DNA of 64,000 bases from Siderastrea siderea (GCA_964030785.1 OZ034977.1:33706152-33770151); one strand, 5' to 3'; shown: positions 1-14,900, numbered from the stretch's first letter. The notes: generated from the letters alone by a model not told the origin. Made by a program: numbers and translations.

Positions 1-597
1 AAATGCTTGTCAATTAGTGAAAGGAAGCATTTGCCGACGTTTGTTTCCACGTTCTTGCTATATGGTGGATTAAACCATATGATGTTTCGTTGTCTGTTTT
101 TTCGTGTGCGGTGTGTCTGGTTCGGTGTGGCATTGAATGACAGGTTGAAATGGTATCCGCTTTTGTTGAGTGCTTCTTGATAGACGCCTTTAGCGTTATC
201 GAAGCATTCTTTATCAGAGGATATTTCGGAGAGCCTCTTGTTGATGGATTCGGGGATATTTTTCAGGATGGATGGTGGATGGTTGGATTTTCTGTGGACG
301 TATAGAGGGACGTTGCCTTCCTTTGTGTAAGGATAGTACTTTCCACTTTGGAGGTCAAGCGTGACGTCTAGGAAGTTGACCTTGGTGGTGTTTGCTTCGA
401 CTGTGATCTTTAAGTCGTGGTCACGGAAAACTTTGCATATATCCTTTTTAATCCTCTCCACTTCCTGTGGATTCCTGTGTTTGTGGGAGAAATTTTTCAT
501 TTTATGTAAACCGGAAATGTCAACTCTCAACAGCAGAAATGAGCTTATATCGTGTTGTAGACATGCTAGGAAATTCTTGCTGAAAAACGTTCTATTC
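1..597 (-). pseudogene. Penelope-like element reverse-transcriptase fragment
   Basis: The minus strand is open from about 597 to 1 and runs off the window. The translation has the C-terminal RT and linker signature of Penelope-like elements: a [10 protein letters not shown] block, a [19 protein letters not shown] block, SNHPPSIL, and [14 protein letters not shown]. These motifs are typical of the region between the RT palm and the GIY-YIG endonuclease. The palm catalytic motif is not seen. The frame opens after a stop near 600, so this is a truncated copy. It lies upstream of, or in an intron of, PBRM1, in antisense orientation. Confidence 0.8.
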
Positions 598-811
598 TAA
601 CTAGTGTTAAAGTAAATAGTAACTAAGTATTTTTATATCTTATTTACATTTTTATTTTGTATCTATTTTTTATATAGTTGATGTGATGTCTTAAACGATG
701 TTATCAACTTAATAAATGTAGATGTAGATGAAAGTTCCCGCGTGACGTGACGTGTGACACACAATGTATTGTATTGTTCTGAATTTTCAAATATCTCTGA
801 ATGTAACCGTT

Positions 812-865
812 TTTTCTGGCAGTCGCCTGATGATTGCCTCGCATGAGGCATGAAACTCAGAGTAG
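812..865 (+). ncRNA. Hammerhead-ribozyme-like core
   Basis: CTGATGA at 827-833 is followed by a perfect stem (TGCCTC, GCAT loop, GAGGCA) and then TGAAAC ending at 856. This is the order CUGANGA, helix II, GAAAC of hammerhead cores. Penelope-like elements are known to carry hammerhead motifs, and a Penelope remnant lies nearby. Helices I and III are not convincing, so activity is doubtful. Confidence 0.35.
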
Positions 866-973
866 CGAGTAAATGTCCATAAAAACTAACTCTTGAATTC
901 TTACTGTTATTCACCGCTCTAGTTCAGCTATTGAGCACTTTGTAGTAGATGAGAATTTCACTCCATTTTTTGG

Positions 974-974
<1 letters not shown>

Positions 975-1033
<59 letters not shown>
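975..1033. repeat. (TA)n microsatellite
   Basis: Uninterrupted TA dinucleotide run of about 59 bp. Confidence 0.97.
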
Positions 1034-1039
<6 letters not shown>

Positions 1040-1329
1040 TGCTCGGAATTATCGGCCAGTCAGGCTTTCCCCCCTACGCGCGTATTTAATAAATTAAATA
1101 TTCCATGCATCATTGCCAGAAGAGTCCTGGCTCTTTCCCGTTATTGAGCTCTTCAGAATCGACCGTTATTGAAGTGTTTTTGGTTTCTGTAGTTCATTTC
1201 AGTTTAATTTCGTAGTTCCCACAGTTGAATGTATTCGTGGTTGACATTGATCTGACGATTTAACTCGTTATTCTGAACTTCCCAAATGATGTTTTTTCTT
1301 TGATGATCACCAGAAGGACTCTTGAAATC

Positions 1330-1885
1330 CTTCTCATTTAGCTGCAAAAATGTTTTGTGTTTTCTTTCGCTTAGCCTTTTAGAACGATCTAATTCGTGAG
1401 CTTTTCCTGACACGAAAAGCTATTTAAAAATTTGATTTTCACAATTCAATTAGTAGAATGTTTACATAGGTGCAATGTTGGCATGATTTCTGTCAATCTC
1501 AAGTTTTTAAATAACCTCAAACAACTTATATACACGCAAAAACTAGCCCAACGTCTGTTTCTCTTTAATTATGTAAGTATTCTTAATTCTACATTCATTC
1601 TATTATTACGAGAAAAAAAAAACACGATTTCCCAGACTTATGATAGCATATTTCTTTTCAAATGCGAGACTTCTTTTTCTAAACCCGTCAATCGTGGTCT
1701 CCCCGTTATTCTTTAATTTTGAGCTGCCTGTTACCCATTTAATGGTGACGCTCTCTATCATGCAACCATATCCTGCTCCTGATAACCCACTGATATACAC
1801 TGAACAACAAAGACAGCGGAGGCAAAATAGTAGTAACATCTAAAAAACAACTGCGAACTATCCGAACGGATCCGCTCGTTTATTG
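1330..1885. repeat. Dispersed repeat, inverted partner of 14221-14540 plus 16925-16980
   Basis: Most of this stretch is found again in reverse complement at 14221-14540 and, after an interruption, at 16925-16980. Shared landmarks include the CCTGACACGAAAAGC segment, the AGTAGAATGTTTACATAGGTG segment, and the segment around ACTGCGAACTATCCGAACGG. The copy here keeps the sequence that is split in the other. No coding potential was recognised, so the superfamily is unknown. Confidence 0.75.
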
Positions 1886-2289
1886 AACGGTCTATTTCCG
1901 CACGAAAATTTTGAAATGCTAAAAATTTTGAAATGTTTTGAAAAGGAAATTGTTCCTGTTTGAGCATGTTTTGCCACGTGTCAGTAATCTATCATTTCGT
2001 GATATCGAATAGTAAACGTATATTTTTACAACACCGTGTAGTCTAGATCTTCTGAGCATCGTGTTATGTAATGATCCATGAGCTGACAGGACTTTCCTAC
2101 AGAAAGGAGGTTAATTGTTGAAAGAGAGAATTTGGAGCGAACTCAAACTGACCTTGCAATTGAAGATATAACACACCAGGCACTTGACCACTGCCTCCAA
2201 ATGATAACTGACTTACTAAAAAGTAGTCTTCCGTCAACGTAGCAAAAGTTTATTCTCTATGAATCCAAAAAAGATCTGGGCAAAATAAT

Positions 2290-2580
2290 AGCCTACTCTG
2301 GCATTCTAACCCTATTCAGACCGGGCGTTTTTTCAGTTTTCAGTGACCAGGAGTGCTGAATGCTTTCATAACTTCAAGAGCATTAAAGCTTTCCGGGGAA
2401 GGTGGGGGGTATAGTACATCCTCTTTCCTCTGAGGTCTGAAAAATGAGATGCTGACGTTATATAGCATTCCAGTTACGACACGATTTCCTAACAGCTGCC
2501 ATTCTTGATCCACCATCTTGGATTTCTCCGTTTTAAAACTGCACAAAACCTTCAAAATTGATTCAAGAGTTGTCAAGAGT
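2290..2580. repeat. Dispersed repeat, related to 40015-40330
   Basis: Begins with CCCTATTCAGACCGGGC, also found at 40020. Further blocks are shared in the same order, including gacgt-rich sequence and a CATCTTGGATTTCT block. Both copies lie in PBRM1 introns or flanks. They are diverged and I see no coding capacity. Confidence 0.6.
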
Positions 2581-2828
2581 TACATTTTTTGTTAAAAAAC
2601 AACAACAATAAATCAAAATAAAAAAAGAAATAAATATTAAATTTCATAGTTTGTGCGGGAGATCCGTGCCTCCCCCTCCCCCCCCCCCTCCTTCCGCCCC
2701 AATCTGAATTTAGTTAAAAGAAGTCTTAATTTAATTTCAATTGACTCTATTGTGGCATATCTGAAGCAGGTACCAGGTTGCAATATAAATCAGTACCATA
2801 ATTTTTAAGGGTTTATTTGTTATTTAAG

Positions 2829-2984
2829 GTGTGGTCCGTACCTCCATCAAACGTAACATATGTCCCAAGGGACGAACCTCTTCAACCAAAACGAGTGCCC
2901 TCTGTTTTTGCTCAAAACAAAGAGAACAGGCCTCAACCAATGGAAGCCGAAGGGGAAGACCAAATTCACGAGGATGTGAAAAAG
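2829..2984 (+). CDS. PBRM1: PBRM1 exon, end of BAH1 and linker
   Basis: Acceptor ...ATTTAAG, donor AAG|GTCAGT, 52 codons, phase 0 at both ends. It encodes the VPRDEPLQPKRVPSVFA segment, which matches the vertebrate polybromo stretch following the first BAH domain, then an acidic linker. Confidence 0.9.
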
Positions 2985-5900
2985 GTCAGTTGTGTCTACA
3001 TAAAGAAACTAATGATCGAAGGATTAAAATCCAAAACGAAATGCTATTTGAAGCATTCTTTCTTGGGAATTTATTATTCATGCTTAATAAGTTCGTAACT
3101 CCCCAGTAAAGGTGTTCTCCATGGCGTTGTAAGGACCTTAAATGCAATTAATACAGACAGGCATGGACACCTTCCTCGTTTCTTTCTATTGTTTTAGAAT
3201 GTTATTTTGGAGTCACCTCAAAATGCAGAGGAAGGATGTATGTATTATGAACAGTTTTGTGTCCGAGATGTTCCTTACAAGCTAGGTGAGTAGTCTGTTT
3301 TGTTCTTGTACAGCACTCTGTACTGATTTTGAAATGCGTACATTGGATTTGAACTCCAAACTCATTGTCCTGAGCAGATGTTTTAACAGCAACTTAATGT
3401 AAGATTGTGTGTTGGTTTAGAAATTGAATTCTAATGTACTTCTGTATGTTTGGGAGCATGACACGGTGAAAACTCTATTCCTTTGTGTTATTTTCAGGTG
3501 ATTGTATATATGTGAGGTCAGATGAAGGATATTTGTGCCTGTCCAGGATTGATAAAGTTTGGACAGATCGAAAGTACGTGATGATTTATTGCATTGAAGG
3601 GGTTGCCTGGGTGTGCATCATAGTTCGCCATAACCTCAAACCTAACCCAAAACCGCCATAACCACAACAACCTTAAACTTGACCTGTCACTGCTAAGAAA
3701 GAAATAATCTAGCACATTGCTAACATTTTAGTTAAAGGAAGAAATTTAATTGATCAGCCAAAAAGTCAAGAATGGCAAAAGTTGCATTAGCTTTATGGCT
3801 AATTCATGGTTTATTTGTACTGACTGGTAGGAACCTGTGGGACAACGTATACCCCTTAACCATCAACCTCACTTATCTTTTTCCTCCATTCACAACACTA
3901 GGCACCCCCTTGGAAAGGAAGTCTTAAAGTACCACTGAGACGAAGATTCGTAGGTTTATTTCGGCCAAATTTTGTCGCAGAATATCGCGTTGTGTCTATA
4001 TTTACCCAGAAAACTGAACAAGAAACCGTCCATCCTAATATTTTTTAGCTCTAAAGTTGCGTAAAATGTGTCCGCCATTACTGAAAACGTGTTCCTGGGT
4101 GATTGCGCAATTTAATAGCTTGTGACGTCAGATTCTCACCTCAGTCGCGTTTCCTTGTGTTTTGACTCAAGATACCTACCGTCGACTGCGAAACCTCCGA
4201 AGAGTATTTCTACGATTCGGAACAGTCTTTAGCTTCCGAAGCATCAGAGGATTCATTTCATTCGGCAAATGAAGAATTTTTCTTACCGTACGAGGAGATT
4301 TCAGCTTATAAGCTTGCCTTATTGGCGGGAGTTCAAAATATGCGCGAAATAATGCTTATACAGTGATTACAGTTCAGGCACAAGTTGCTCAAAGAGCGGA
4401 TAACTCTTATCCAACGGATAAATCGCTGTCCAGCTATTCGAAAAACTGATGTTTTAAGCTTTGGAAATTTGGACAAAACACCCATAAAAACTCAGGAATT
4501 TGATGCCCGCGAATTCTCAAGCATCGGTCGATTGATTTTATTGTTCGCTTCGTTAGAGAAATAAAAGAAGCTATATTTTGTCTGCCGTTGTTTATATTTA
4601 TATTGTAAAGCATTGAGATTTTTGGCCATTCTTAGCATAGTGTGGGAAACTTTTTTGAAGAGCCGTAATGCTGTAGTCATCTGGCATCTGGCAGCGTGTC
4701 CATCATAGTACAGTAGTCGCTTAATGCATAGAAACACAAGTGCTTAGCGTTTCTAAACATTTTGAACAGTTTTTGTAGAATTCTTAACTTGAGCCGAAAA
4801 AAGTGAAATAAACCCAAGACCCTTTTTTAAGAACTGGGGGCCTTGTGTGACCGGAATCTAAATATTTGTAGTGCAAATCAAAGGCACAAGGAAAATTTTC
4901 TGCTGCTCAACAACAACATGCGGACCGCCGAGGAAACGAAGCTTTCACTTGCTTTATTCATTGCGTAAAAATAATAACTTGATATCTAATCATTTTTCGT
5001 GGTAGTTCATTTACTAAGATTGCTATGACAGTTAAAAGAAATACAATGTAACATTGTAATCCCCTTAGACAAATAGTGGCGTGTGATATTTTTTCCCAGC
5101 TTAAATTTCCACGCAAGACGAGCCGACTTGTTGAAGCCTTTTCGAACATTATAACATTATAATAATGTCAATCGACTCTTTACCGACAGGGAATAAGGAG
5201 AAAAGTTTCTCGACATTCAGGATGGTATGCAATAAAATAAATGACCATGCTTCTAAGCGATTACTACTTTGAAATTAACACACACGGAATTAAAAAAAGA
5301 AAAAAGCTAAGCAATACTGGCTTAATCGCGGCGGCCCTGCATTCGCCCAGGATGGATTTTTACGAGGACTACGCCGAAGATCTTCGCGCTAGCAGACGGC
5401 AGAACCGAAAGGGTTTTCCACAAGAAAAATAAACTTGAAAATACGTTAAAAGAAAATAAGTTTTGCACAATGGTGGATGCGTTGAAAAAGAAACAAACTG
5501 TCACTTCAACTGCGTTTAATAAGATTAGGTACCTTTCGTCCCGTTTTTTCCGGATCTTTTTTTCCATATAGTTGGAATGGACAATGGAATAATCGACCTC
5601 CGGGATCCTTCGACGAAGGATCCCGGACATGACCAGCCCTCTGGAAACACTCGTCCGTGAAGTGATCAGAACAGCCGACAAAAATACCTCTCGGGTTGAA
5701 ATTTGCATTGTAAGTGAGTACGAACATTATCCATTTTTCCACTGCGGGTCTGCTCGCAAGGCTTTGATGAAGCGAAATATCAGCTCGGTGGTTGTTTTTG
5801 TTGGAGCATTGTACAACACAAGTAACACCCTTCATAACTGCTGCAGCAACGAAAATTTCAAGGCCGTACAGCAAACAGTTGGCAGGAAATCTTCCCTCGA

Positions 5901-8900
5901 AGACAGTTAAATTTCCCGCGGCAAGTAACCGTATGAAGGTACTAGGTTTGAGGTGAGCATCTAACGTCACTTCCGCTAATTCGCAAGCCAGCTTCCGGAA
6001 CAAGGGCCAGTAATGGCGGCCGTAAAATCTCGACCAAAACCGTCCGAAAAAAGCGACTTTCAGTCGTTGTAATGAGTTGAAATTTGGCATGAGGACTAAC
6101 AACCACAGACTATTTTGGAAAATGCAAAAATATGGAATACCAATATTCTGGTCCCAGTGACACTTTAAGGATGGTGCCTCCTTTTGTTACAGAGCATATT
6201 TCCTGCGCATCTCGGGATGGTCCGCGAAAGTAGGGAAGAATAAGAATAAGGTTAAAAAAATAATAATGTAAAAGTGGACTATGTAATGCAATTTCGTAGC
6301 TTTTCATCCTTTTAAAGCACCGTATTTGTTAATTAGATATAATTATTTTGACGATGCATAATATTGGAATACGCATTGGTGTTTGTAGGTGTGTGTGTGC
6401 GTGAGGGGGTAGTCTCCAAGCATATTATGTAACTTGTGATAATTATTGTGTCTGTAGTTGTTGTACCTTGAAGCACAATAAGGGTAGGGTATCTTGAGGA
6501 CGGTATCCACTAATAGGCGCGCTTGATGTCTTTAGGAAAAACAGATCTTAGCGACCAAACCCCCCCCCCCCCAAAAAAAAAATCCAAGATTTCGGATTCC
6601 ATCAGCCGTTGTCAAGATCTGCTTTTCTCGCATAGTCCTGGCACCGTCCTGAACTTACCCGCTTGAGCTTTTTATCGCATTCAACGTATCTCACCATTAT
6701 CCTAAATTTTATAGCTTTTATGCAACAAAGCACTGTATAACCTTTATTACCCACTCTCATTTTTAGTACGTGATGCTTGTCAGTACAGTAGAATTGGAAA
6801 AATAGTAACACAGGAGATCGAAAGGTTAATTTGTTTTTGTCCTGTTAGTGGGCAGACCTGGTTTCATGGTCCATGGTTCATTAGTCCTACCGACACTCAG
6901 CATCTACCCACAAGGATGTTTTATGAAAAAGAAGTGTTCCTGAGTTCTTTGGAGGAAACCATGCCTGTTGAAAGCATTGCAGGAAAATGCTGCGTTCTGC
7001 CATTCAGGGAATATGTCAGATGTGAGGAAATTTCTTATTTAATTCTTTTTTGTTTGTTTGCTTTGTAAGCGATATCATTTTCAGCATTGATGTGGAAAAT
7101 GCCTTGTTGCAAAATGGTGATAACAAATAGTTTTGGACATAACCATGTAAGGTCATAGTAATAGGTTGTGAGATAACTTGTGTTTGTTCGCATATGTTGT
7201 AGTTCAATTTTATCCTTGGTTCAATTTTTAATTTTTTTGTTTCATTTTCATTATCATATATTAACATAAAAAAGAACAAAGGAAAATAAAAATTGAACCA
7301 GGGATAAAATTGAACTACAACACATACATCTTGGTACAGCTGGACAAGCTGTTATGAAGATTCTTTCGTGTTTTTTGAGTGATTGTACTTACTTACAGGC
7401 CGGCCTACAGAAATGCCAGAGAAAGACATCTACCTAAATGAAGCTCGCTATGATGAGGAGGAAGGGCAATTCAGAAAACTAAAAGGACTTAAGGTGCGCT
7501 CTCAGGAATTACATTTGCATTGATTTTACCATGAGTTTTATAATTATAATGGTTTGAAAGAAACAGTATTCAGTTTGTGGTGAGCTTGAGAGTTCAGTCA
7601 AGAGTCTAGCCAGGGTTCCATCTAGGGTATTTGAGGGGTAGAAGCTTCCCCCCCCCCCAAAAAAAAAAATTATTATTACAGTATATAAGCCAAGACGTCA
7701 GTGCACGTGAAGTAAGTATTCCCAGTCTAAGGACACTATGTGACAAATAAAATAGAATACCACTGTAACATTATCTCAAAATTGTGTCTCAAAATGCACC
7801 AGATTGCATTTCAGCGCATATTCATTTGAAAACATTTTCGGGGGGGGGCACGCCCCCGGACCCTCCCTAGGAAGCTCGGACTTCTCCCCCAAAAAGTAAA
7901 TCCTAGATAGAAGCCTGCTAGCATTACAGGAGACTAGGTCACCTTGACTACTGCAGCTGAATGCTTTATAATAGAGCATCCAATCAGTATGTGAAAGTCA
8001 AAATCCAGTTTACCTACAATCTGACCGAACAAAGTTATACTCACAATAAATCATGATAAATCACCCGTTTGCCAGTGTTATAATGACTACGTCATTCTTT
8101 CTAAAGGAGTTTCAGTGATAATGAACTGTGTAGAAAAAATCCGAAAGAGCTTTTTTTCCGAAGGTTCGAAAATTTTCGAAGTTGAAGTAAGTAGCATATT
8201 TGCACGATGGCGACATTTGACTACAACTACCAGAATTCATTTTGTTTCCCCTTTCTTATTAAAATTTCGTAATCCCGATGCGGTTTAACAAACAAAGGAC
8301 CTAATCTACCACAGAAAACAACAACGTGAAGGATTCTGGTAGTTGTAGTCAAATGACGCTATCGTGCAAATGTCTTATTACGAAATTGACTTGAGCTTTA
8401 TTCGAAATTCACTGCTCCGAACTCGTTCAAACGATAGCAGCAATTAACTGCTCTGGAAACAGCCAACAAGTAGATCCTGATTTGAGGTCATTATAGGTCA
8501 CTATAACTACCAGAATCCATCAGTTTATTGTTTTCTGATGCAAACGAGGGCTTTTGTGGTTTACATGTACCACTCACTGGCATTGCAAAATTGAAATAAG
8601 AAGGAAAAAAACGAAATGAATACTGGAAGTTGTAGTAAAATGGTGGCATTGTGAAAATGGCGTAAAGATGACCTTACTATAGGCGATTATCGATAAGTAG
8701 TGACAGCCAAGGAATTCTTTGTTATAATTGACTGGATATCAATGAGTATCATACCCGATAGCCGAATAAGTCTGGTACAAACTTGGGTGAAACAAGTGCG
8801 TACCGTAGTGCATCAGGTTATGCGTCTTACAGTTTTTTCACCTAGCTAGCTGAAGAATAAAAACTTAAACATAAGGGCAAATGGAGGAATTTTCCTTTTC

Positions 8901-11900
8901 TTTTCTTCGTTGAAGTACATGGCCAGTGTGAATATAATATATTAAGAAATAAACGAAAACGCAACATGTGGTATTTTCCTTTTTCAATTCATTCTGTGTA
9001 CGTTTGTTGTTGATCACTTTTCGTCTGAATTCCATTATTATTGTTGTTTATTGACTTATCATTCCTGTGCTGTTCAATCTCGTTACAGAAAAGACAAATA
9101 TGTAACCTATAGTAACTTCCTATGGTGTGATTAATTAGCAACACAATTTCAGTTACAAAAGATAATTATAGTATAACTACCTAAATTTGCAGGATGTATG
9201 TGACTTTTTTATTTTTATGTTTTGGAGGATTGTACCTATGTGTTTTGTGACGTTGGGTTTTATACTTTTTCTGTTTCAAAGCGCTATACTCTGACTGTCA
9301 GTGTTCAAGAGGATGAATACTATTTCTTTGAAAAACCAAGCACCCCAAGAAAGGTGAGTCTAATTTATTCATTTATCTCGTAAAAGAACAAGGGATTTTT
9401 CTGCACTTGATTTCCACTGATTTTTGATTTGTCGTTGTTGGAAATATGCTGTATTGGTTTTGAATACTTTGAGCCTCCACTGGTGGTTTTGAAAAAATCG
9501 TCAAATCCAAGATGGCAGATGTGAGAATATGACGTAATTATTCCCACGTTATATGACATCATCATCTCGTTTTACGGGCCTTTAAGGCAACGGTTTTGGT
9601 CGGACTATATACATTATCCCAGTGTTACTGTCATAGCTTCAATGTTCTTGAAGTTGTGGGGATGGGAGGATGGGGGAAGCAAGGCTAAATATAGGGTTAA
9701 GCATAAATGGCTTATAATGATTGTTTGCACTGGCTACAGGTCCCCTCCCCTCTGCTAATTGAAGACATGGACTTGTTGGAAGATGAGCGCAGTCATTCTC
9801 CTGCTTTGAGCTCAGCTGACTCGACTGGTGATGGAGGCAAGGTCAGAATCTCCTCCAAACCATGTGACATTGATTTTGTTTAATTTAGTGCTTCACATGT
9901 GCTTGAATGCTGCTGTGTCGCAATCCGGCTACCTGGGTCCTAACTCTACCCATATTTTATCCCTCACTTCACTGGGAACATTTGCAAGCATTCTTAGAAG
10001 ATGGAGATTTCCTCCTGTACGCTCAGCCAATGTGAAGCAAGTTGTTATTACCTCTCTAGGTTGCCAAAAATGCTCTGTCACAACCAATTACCTTGCAGTA
10101 ATATTAAACAATTTATGACTGGTCCCACTGGAAACAATGAACTGTGTTTCTCGAAAATTGCAATATTTCCTGAACGAAACATCGATATTCACGGCAAAGA
10201 AAATTTCTAGTTTCCCGAGGGATCGGTGGTCAAGTTGTTTTATACAGCAAAACAATTCGACAACTGAACCGTCAAATGACATCAACCAGCTGGCCGTAAG
10301 AGGCATATACAAGAATCTCCTTAAGAGACAGTCGTAGGCGCGTAGGCTTTCCAAATACGTAACACTGTTCCAAAACATGAATCAAACTGAAGTTCAAACC
10401 ACCGAAAAATGAAAAAGTGTGAATGAATAAATGAACTTTAACTGAGACACTTATTGCAATTATGCAAGCGGCATTCACTTTGACAATTTGCAGTTCCAAG
10501 TGTGCTACCAAGAATCATTCTCCCGAAACAGTTGGGGGCGTTGCACGGAAAAATTATTTAACAAACTAGCCAACCATTCTGAGCGTCAACAAAGGTTTTT
10601 TTGTGGCATTCGCGTGTTTCTTGGATCGTTATCTCCAATGAAATAAGAGACTTGTCATCGAGATGTACCAGCAAAACGAGTTTCACGAACAATCCCTTCA
10701 CTTTGTCGACGAAACAGGGGAAGAAGCAAATAAACAAACACTTCACGGCGGGCAACGTTGCATTGTTATGCACTGATTTCTTGATTTTCGCAAATGTTAC
10801 CCGCTCAGTTCTTTTGATAGGAAACGGTTAGATTTCATTTCATTAGATTTCATTTGAGCCTGCCAGTGAATGCGTGAGATGTAATATGGAAAAACTCCAG
10901 TCATTGACGTAATTAAAATTCGTGAAGCTGAATGGGTCATGTAACTAGCACTGTTATAAACAAGAAAGGGCTAAGTTCCTGAATATAATATCATTGCGTT
11001 CGACAATAGGAGAACGCAACCCTAATCCCGGCGGGAGTGAATCGAGATTTTCTCTATAGTGGATGGACGGACACCAATTTAGCCCCCCCCCCCCCCCCCC
11101 CCCCCGAAGATTTTTGCAGGGGCATAACATCGGCCTGGAAGTGGTGTATACTTGGACTCACTTCCATGAAACTAAATGACCTCGCTTTCACGTCCAAAGG
11201 CGTCTCGGTGTTGTGTAGAAGCTTGTTTTGAGTGAGAGAAGTTACAGGCTCGCAAAAGCAATCTTTGTCACCTTTCGACCAAGGAGTTATTGTAAATCCT
11301 TGATCGAAGTCTTAGAGAAGTATGTACGACTCCTTGGTACATATGTCAATCTGCACTTCGCCGTTTAGTTGGCAAACCTTCTCGCCTTCGATGAAGAACC
11401 ACTCGGCACACACAACATTCAAGTTTATATGTCCGTCAAAGAAACACGCTATTTAAATTTACTTGATACTTAAATCATTTCTTTCTCGAACAGTGCCTTG
11501 GCGAGTCACTTTCGAAGTTTTGTGTATATGTCCACGCGGCGACTTTTAAATTTAGAAATCGCGTTGTCTGCTTATTTCGGAAATCGATGACCAAAAGACT
11601 TTGTCAACGAAGCCACGAACTAAAAGAGGTTGAGAGGACCATTGCACAAATATTTTTTCGAGGTTATTAAAGGTAAAGGGTTAAACGGTAGTTGGAACTT
11701 TTCAGTTTAATTCTACATTTACATTAGCCTGTTCCAGGCTCCGAGATAGTGAGGAAAGCGTGAATTACTGTCCCTACTATCTGAGAGCCTGGAACAGGCG
11801 ATATTTACATGTGAAACTTTCGGTGAATACCTATTTACAAGCGGTCGTGTAATTAAGAGTGTATTCTTTTGGGAGTTTTCCGGCTATTCTTATTCAAGTT

Positions 11901-14900
11901 CAGGAATAACAGAATACACGGAATTTCGATTTCGAAAAGAACGCTCTTTCTGAAAACGGAATACCCATGGCGGAGGTGACCTGAGAACTACTACTATGTC
12001 TGCGGCCACGTAGGATTTCCCACCAAAAATTTCCCAAAAGAACACAAATACCGTCTATTCCGAGTATTCCTATTCCGGAATAGTCCCAAAAGAACGCACC
12101 CTAAATATGTCCCCTGAAAAATAACATGTGTCACGCAACCTTTTTATTTTAAGATTTATTTCGTATCTGACAATGTTCGATTGCTTTGAATCTTTTTCTA
12201 TTTAACTATGAAAAATATGTCAACTGATAACAACCTAGGGGAAGGGTCGAGAAAGATCAGAAAGCTGAGGAGACTCTTTCTTTCCCTAATTCCGGTGTCA
12301 AGGGTTGCAGTCGAACGCACTCCACTAATCTGTGATAACTACTAGTTTAATAACGGATGTACTGCAGGTTTGAACCTTACCTGTGTCAACAGCAGCTGCA
12401 GCCATAATGGCAATCACAGCGGAGGTACGCGAGGTTCAGTCCGGTCTCAGAAGCGTACAATATGGTGGCAAGTGCAAAAAAAGAAAAGCAGAATTGGTTT
12501 TCATTTGGTTCTGGTTGTTAAACATAGGTGTAGGTTTGAAGTTTCGCGATCCAGTCAGAGCACTGTGGTCTTCTACGAAGCAGCGTTGTGTGACAGCTGT
12601 TTATGGTGCGTAGGTAATCCATGTGCTGATCTGCTACTATTTGTTTCTTTTATTTTAGAAAGCTAAAAAGCCGAGAAGTCAATCAGGGTACTTAGTGTTC
12701 TCCCATGAGATGAGAGCCTCGATCAGAAAGGAACATCCGGAATATGCCTTCGGGGAAATAAGTCGCATCATTGGAGTAGAGGTAATTACACACGCCAAAA
12801 GGGAAAAGTTAATCACCAAAAATCTTATCAAACGTAAAAGCATTTGTACATTAAGTTCCAAAACCTTTAAAAATGCGTATGTTAAAGTTTTGTCCATTTC
12901 GAAAGTATTTTTGGGTCGTTCATCGGCGATAGGCAGCAAAGAGTCATTTCACGGAGCAAACTAGCGGCTTCTTTCTGTTCGTAAATACGGGGTAAATCTA
13001 ACAGGTCAAAACGTTACCTTTTTGTAAACTATAAGTATATCATTTATCCAGTTTGATTTTTACAGTGTTGTGTTGCGTACCGATAGACATCTTATTTACG
13101 TCGTCCCGAAACTTTCCAGTTCCATTTCAGCTGGCCAAGTTAACTGCAACAACTGTGGGATATGGAGTCGTAACGTTGAAACTCTGCCTCCTGGTTCTTG
13201 ACCAGTTTAAACGGAGGACCTCTGAAAGTTTTCCAAAAAATGTTAAAAAGTTCTTAAAAGCAATGGCAACGGTACGGCTGATACTGTGTGAGTTTCCGTG
13301 TCCTGCTGCGAAGCAGAAACACGAAAATTTGTGAACAATAATATGATGTAATAAAGAAAAATCAGAACCAATCATTGCGAAGAGCTGACATAATCGGAAC
13401 TGCATACGGAACCGAAAGCTGATCGACTCCAGCGAACAAGATCGGCGTCGAAGTTTATATCGCTTGAGTTCGCAGCACTCAGCGGCGGCCCCGACGCCAA
13501 ACGTAGCACAGCTAGTGGCATCTGGTTTCTTCCGTCCACAACCATAGTTCTTGCACCGGTTCGAACGCATTTTCCCAGGAGCAAAACACCCGTGTTTTTC
13601 TTGATCGAGGCGCGATGTCACGTGCAAAGAGATGAGTACAAAAAATTAGCGATGAATTTTCAATTGAGAACACTGTGGCGCAACTGGTATAGGGCAGAAC
13701 TCGATTCGATTCGATTCGCTCTGACGAAGAGCTAACGCTCGAAACGTCAGCTTTCAATCTCTTTACGGTGGCTAATTTACCTTATCATCTCAGTTGATAA
13801 AACCAAAGTTTTGAGTTTCACTTTCCCACCGACGCAGCACCACAGGTTTTTAGAAACTGACCCCCTTGTTGGTATAGCGCAGGCCTGCTTAGAGAGTGGT
13901 CCGGGTTTGAACCTCAGTTGGGGTAAGAAGTCTTGGAGAGGCGGGGTTGAGGGGGTTAGGGTGGGACTTCAAACCCATATGTTGTCATGATAAATTTCAC
14001 CATTTTGCGAAACAAAACGTCATCGGCTCTGCGCGCATTGCGTGCCTATGTTTTGTTGACCGTGGCCTGCACCAGAACAAGCGAAGTGGGAAGTTGCTGA
14101 AGTGAGGATGCTTACGATCAAGAAACACAACAGAATCTCGTACCCTCCCCACCACCCGACCGACGGGTGAAAGTTTACCAGTAAGGAGTCAATCAAGAGT
14201 TAAAATGTGTCCTATTTGTTATAGAACGAGCGAATCCGTTCGGATAGTTCGCAGTTGTTTTTTAGATGTTAGTACTATCATAAGTCTGGGAAATCGTGTT
14301 GTTTTTTTCCGTAATAATAGAATGAATGTAGAATTAAGAAAACGTACATAATTAAAGAGAAACAGACGTTGGGCTAGTTTTTGCGTTTATATAAGTTGTT
14401 TGAGTTTATTTAAAAACTTGAGATTGAAATTATACTTTCGTGTCAGAAATCATGCCAACATTACACCTATGTAAACATTCTACTAATTGAATTATGAAAA
14501 TCAAATTTTTAAATAGCTTTTCGTGTCAGGAAAAGCTGTATGGCGGGCCATCGCTGTCAAAAGTAGATATCATGATATCATAAATGATATCATCATATCT
14601 GCCTAATATCGTGATATCGTGATATCATGATCATGACGTTAGGATATCACTACGATAAGATCTCGTTTAATTCGTAAACCATTTAGCAAATGTATTGTCA
14701 CAGTTAACCATTTCGCAAATGCCTTGTTATCAGTGTTTTATTAATGTCTGACTTTACAGCCTGTTGATAAAATAAATCTACCCACAACCAACAGTACGGC
14801 TTTCCTTAATCGTGTTACTTTAACAGTGTTTACAGCGTTGATTTTTGTGTGTGTGTGTAGTTCTGGAGCTTCCCCTCGTCAGTTCCATGGAAGAGCTCAG

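Noticed and set aside
12369..12424. Possible PBRM1 exon with start MAITAE
   Set aside because: The phase-0 reading hits TGA after the first acceptor and TAA after the next ones. The exons at 9841 and 12659 already join in phase.
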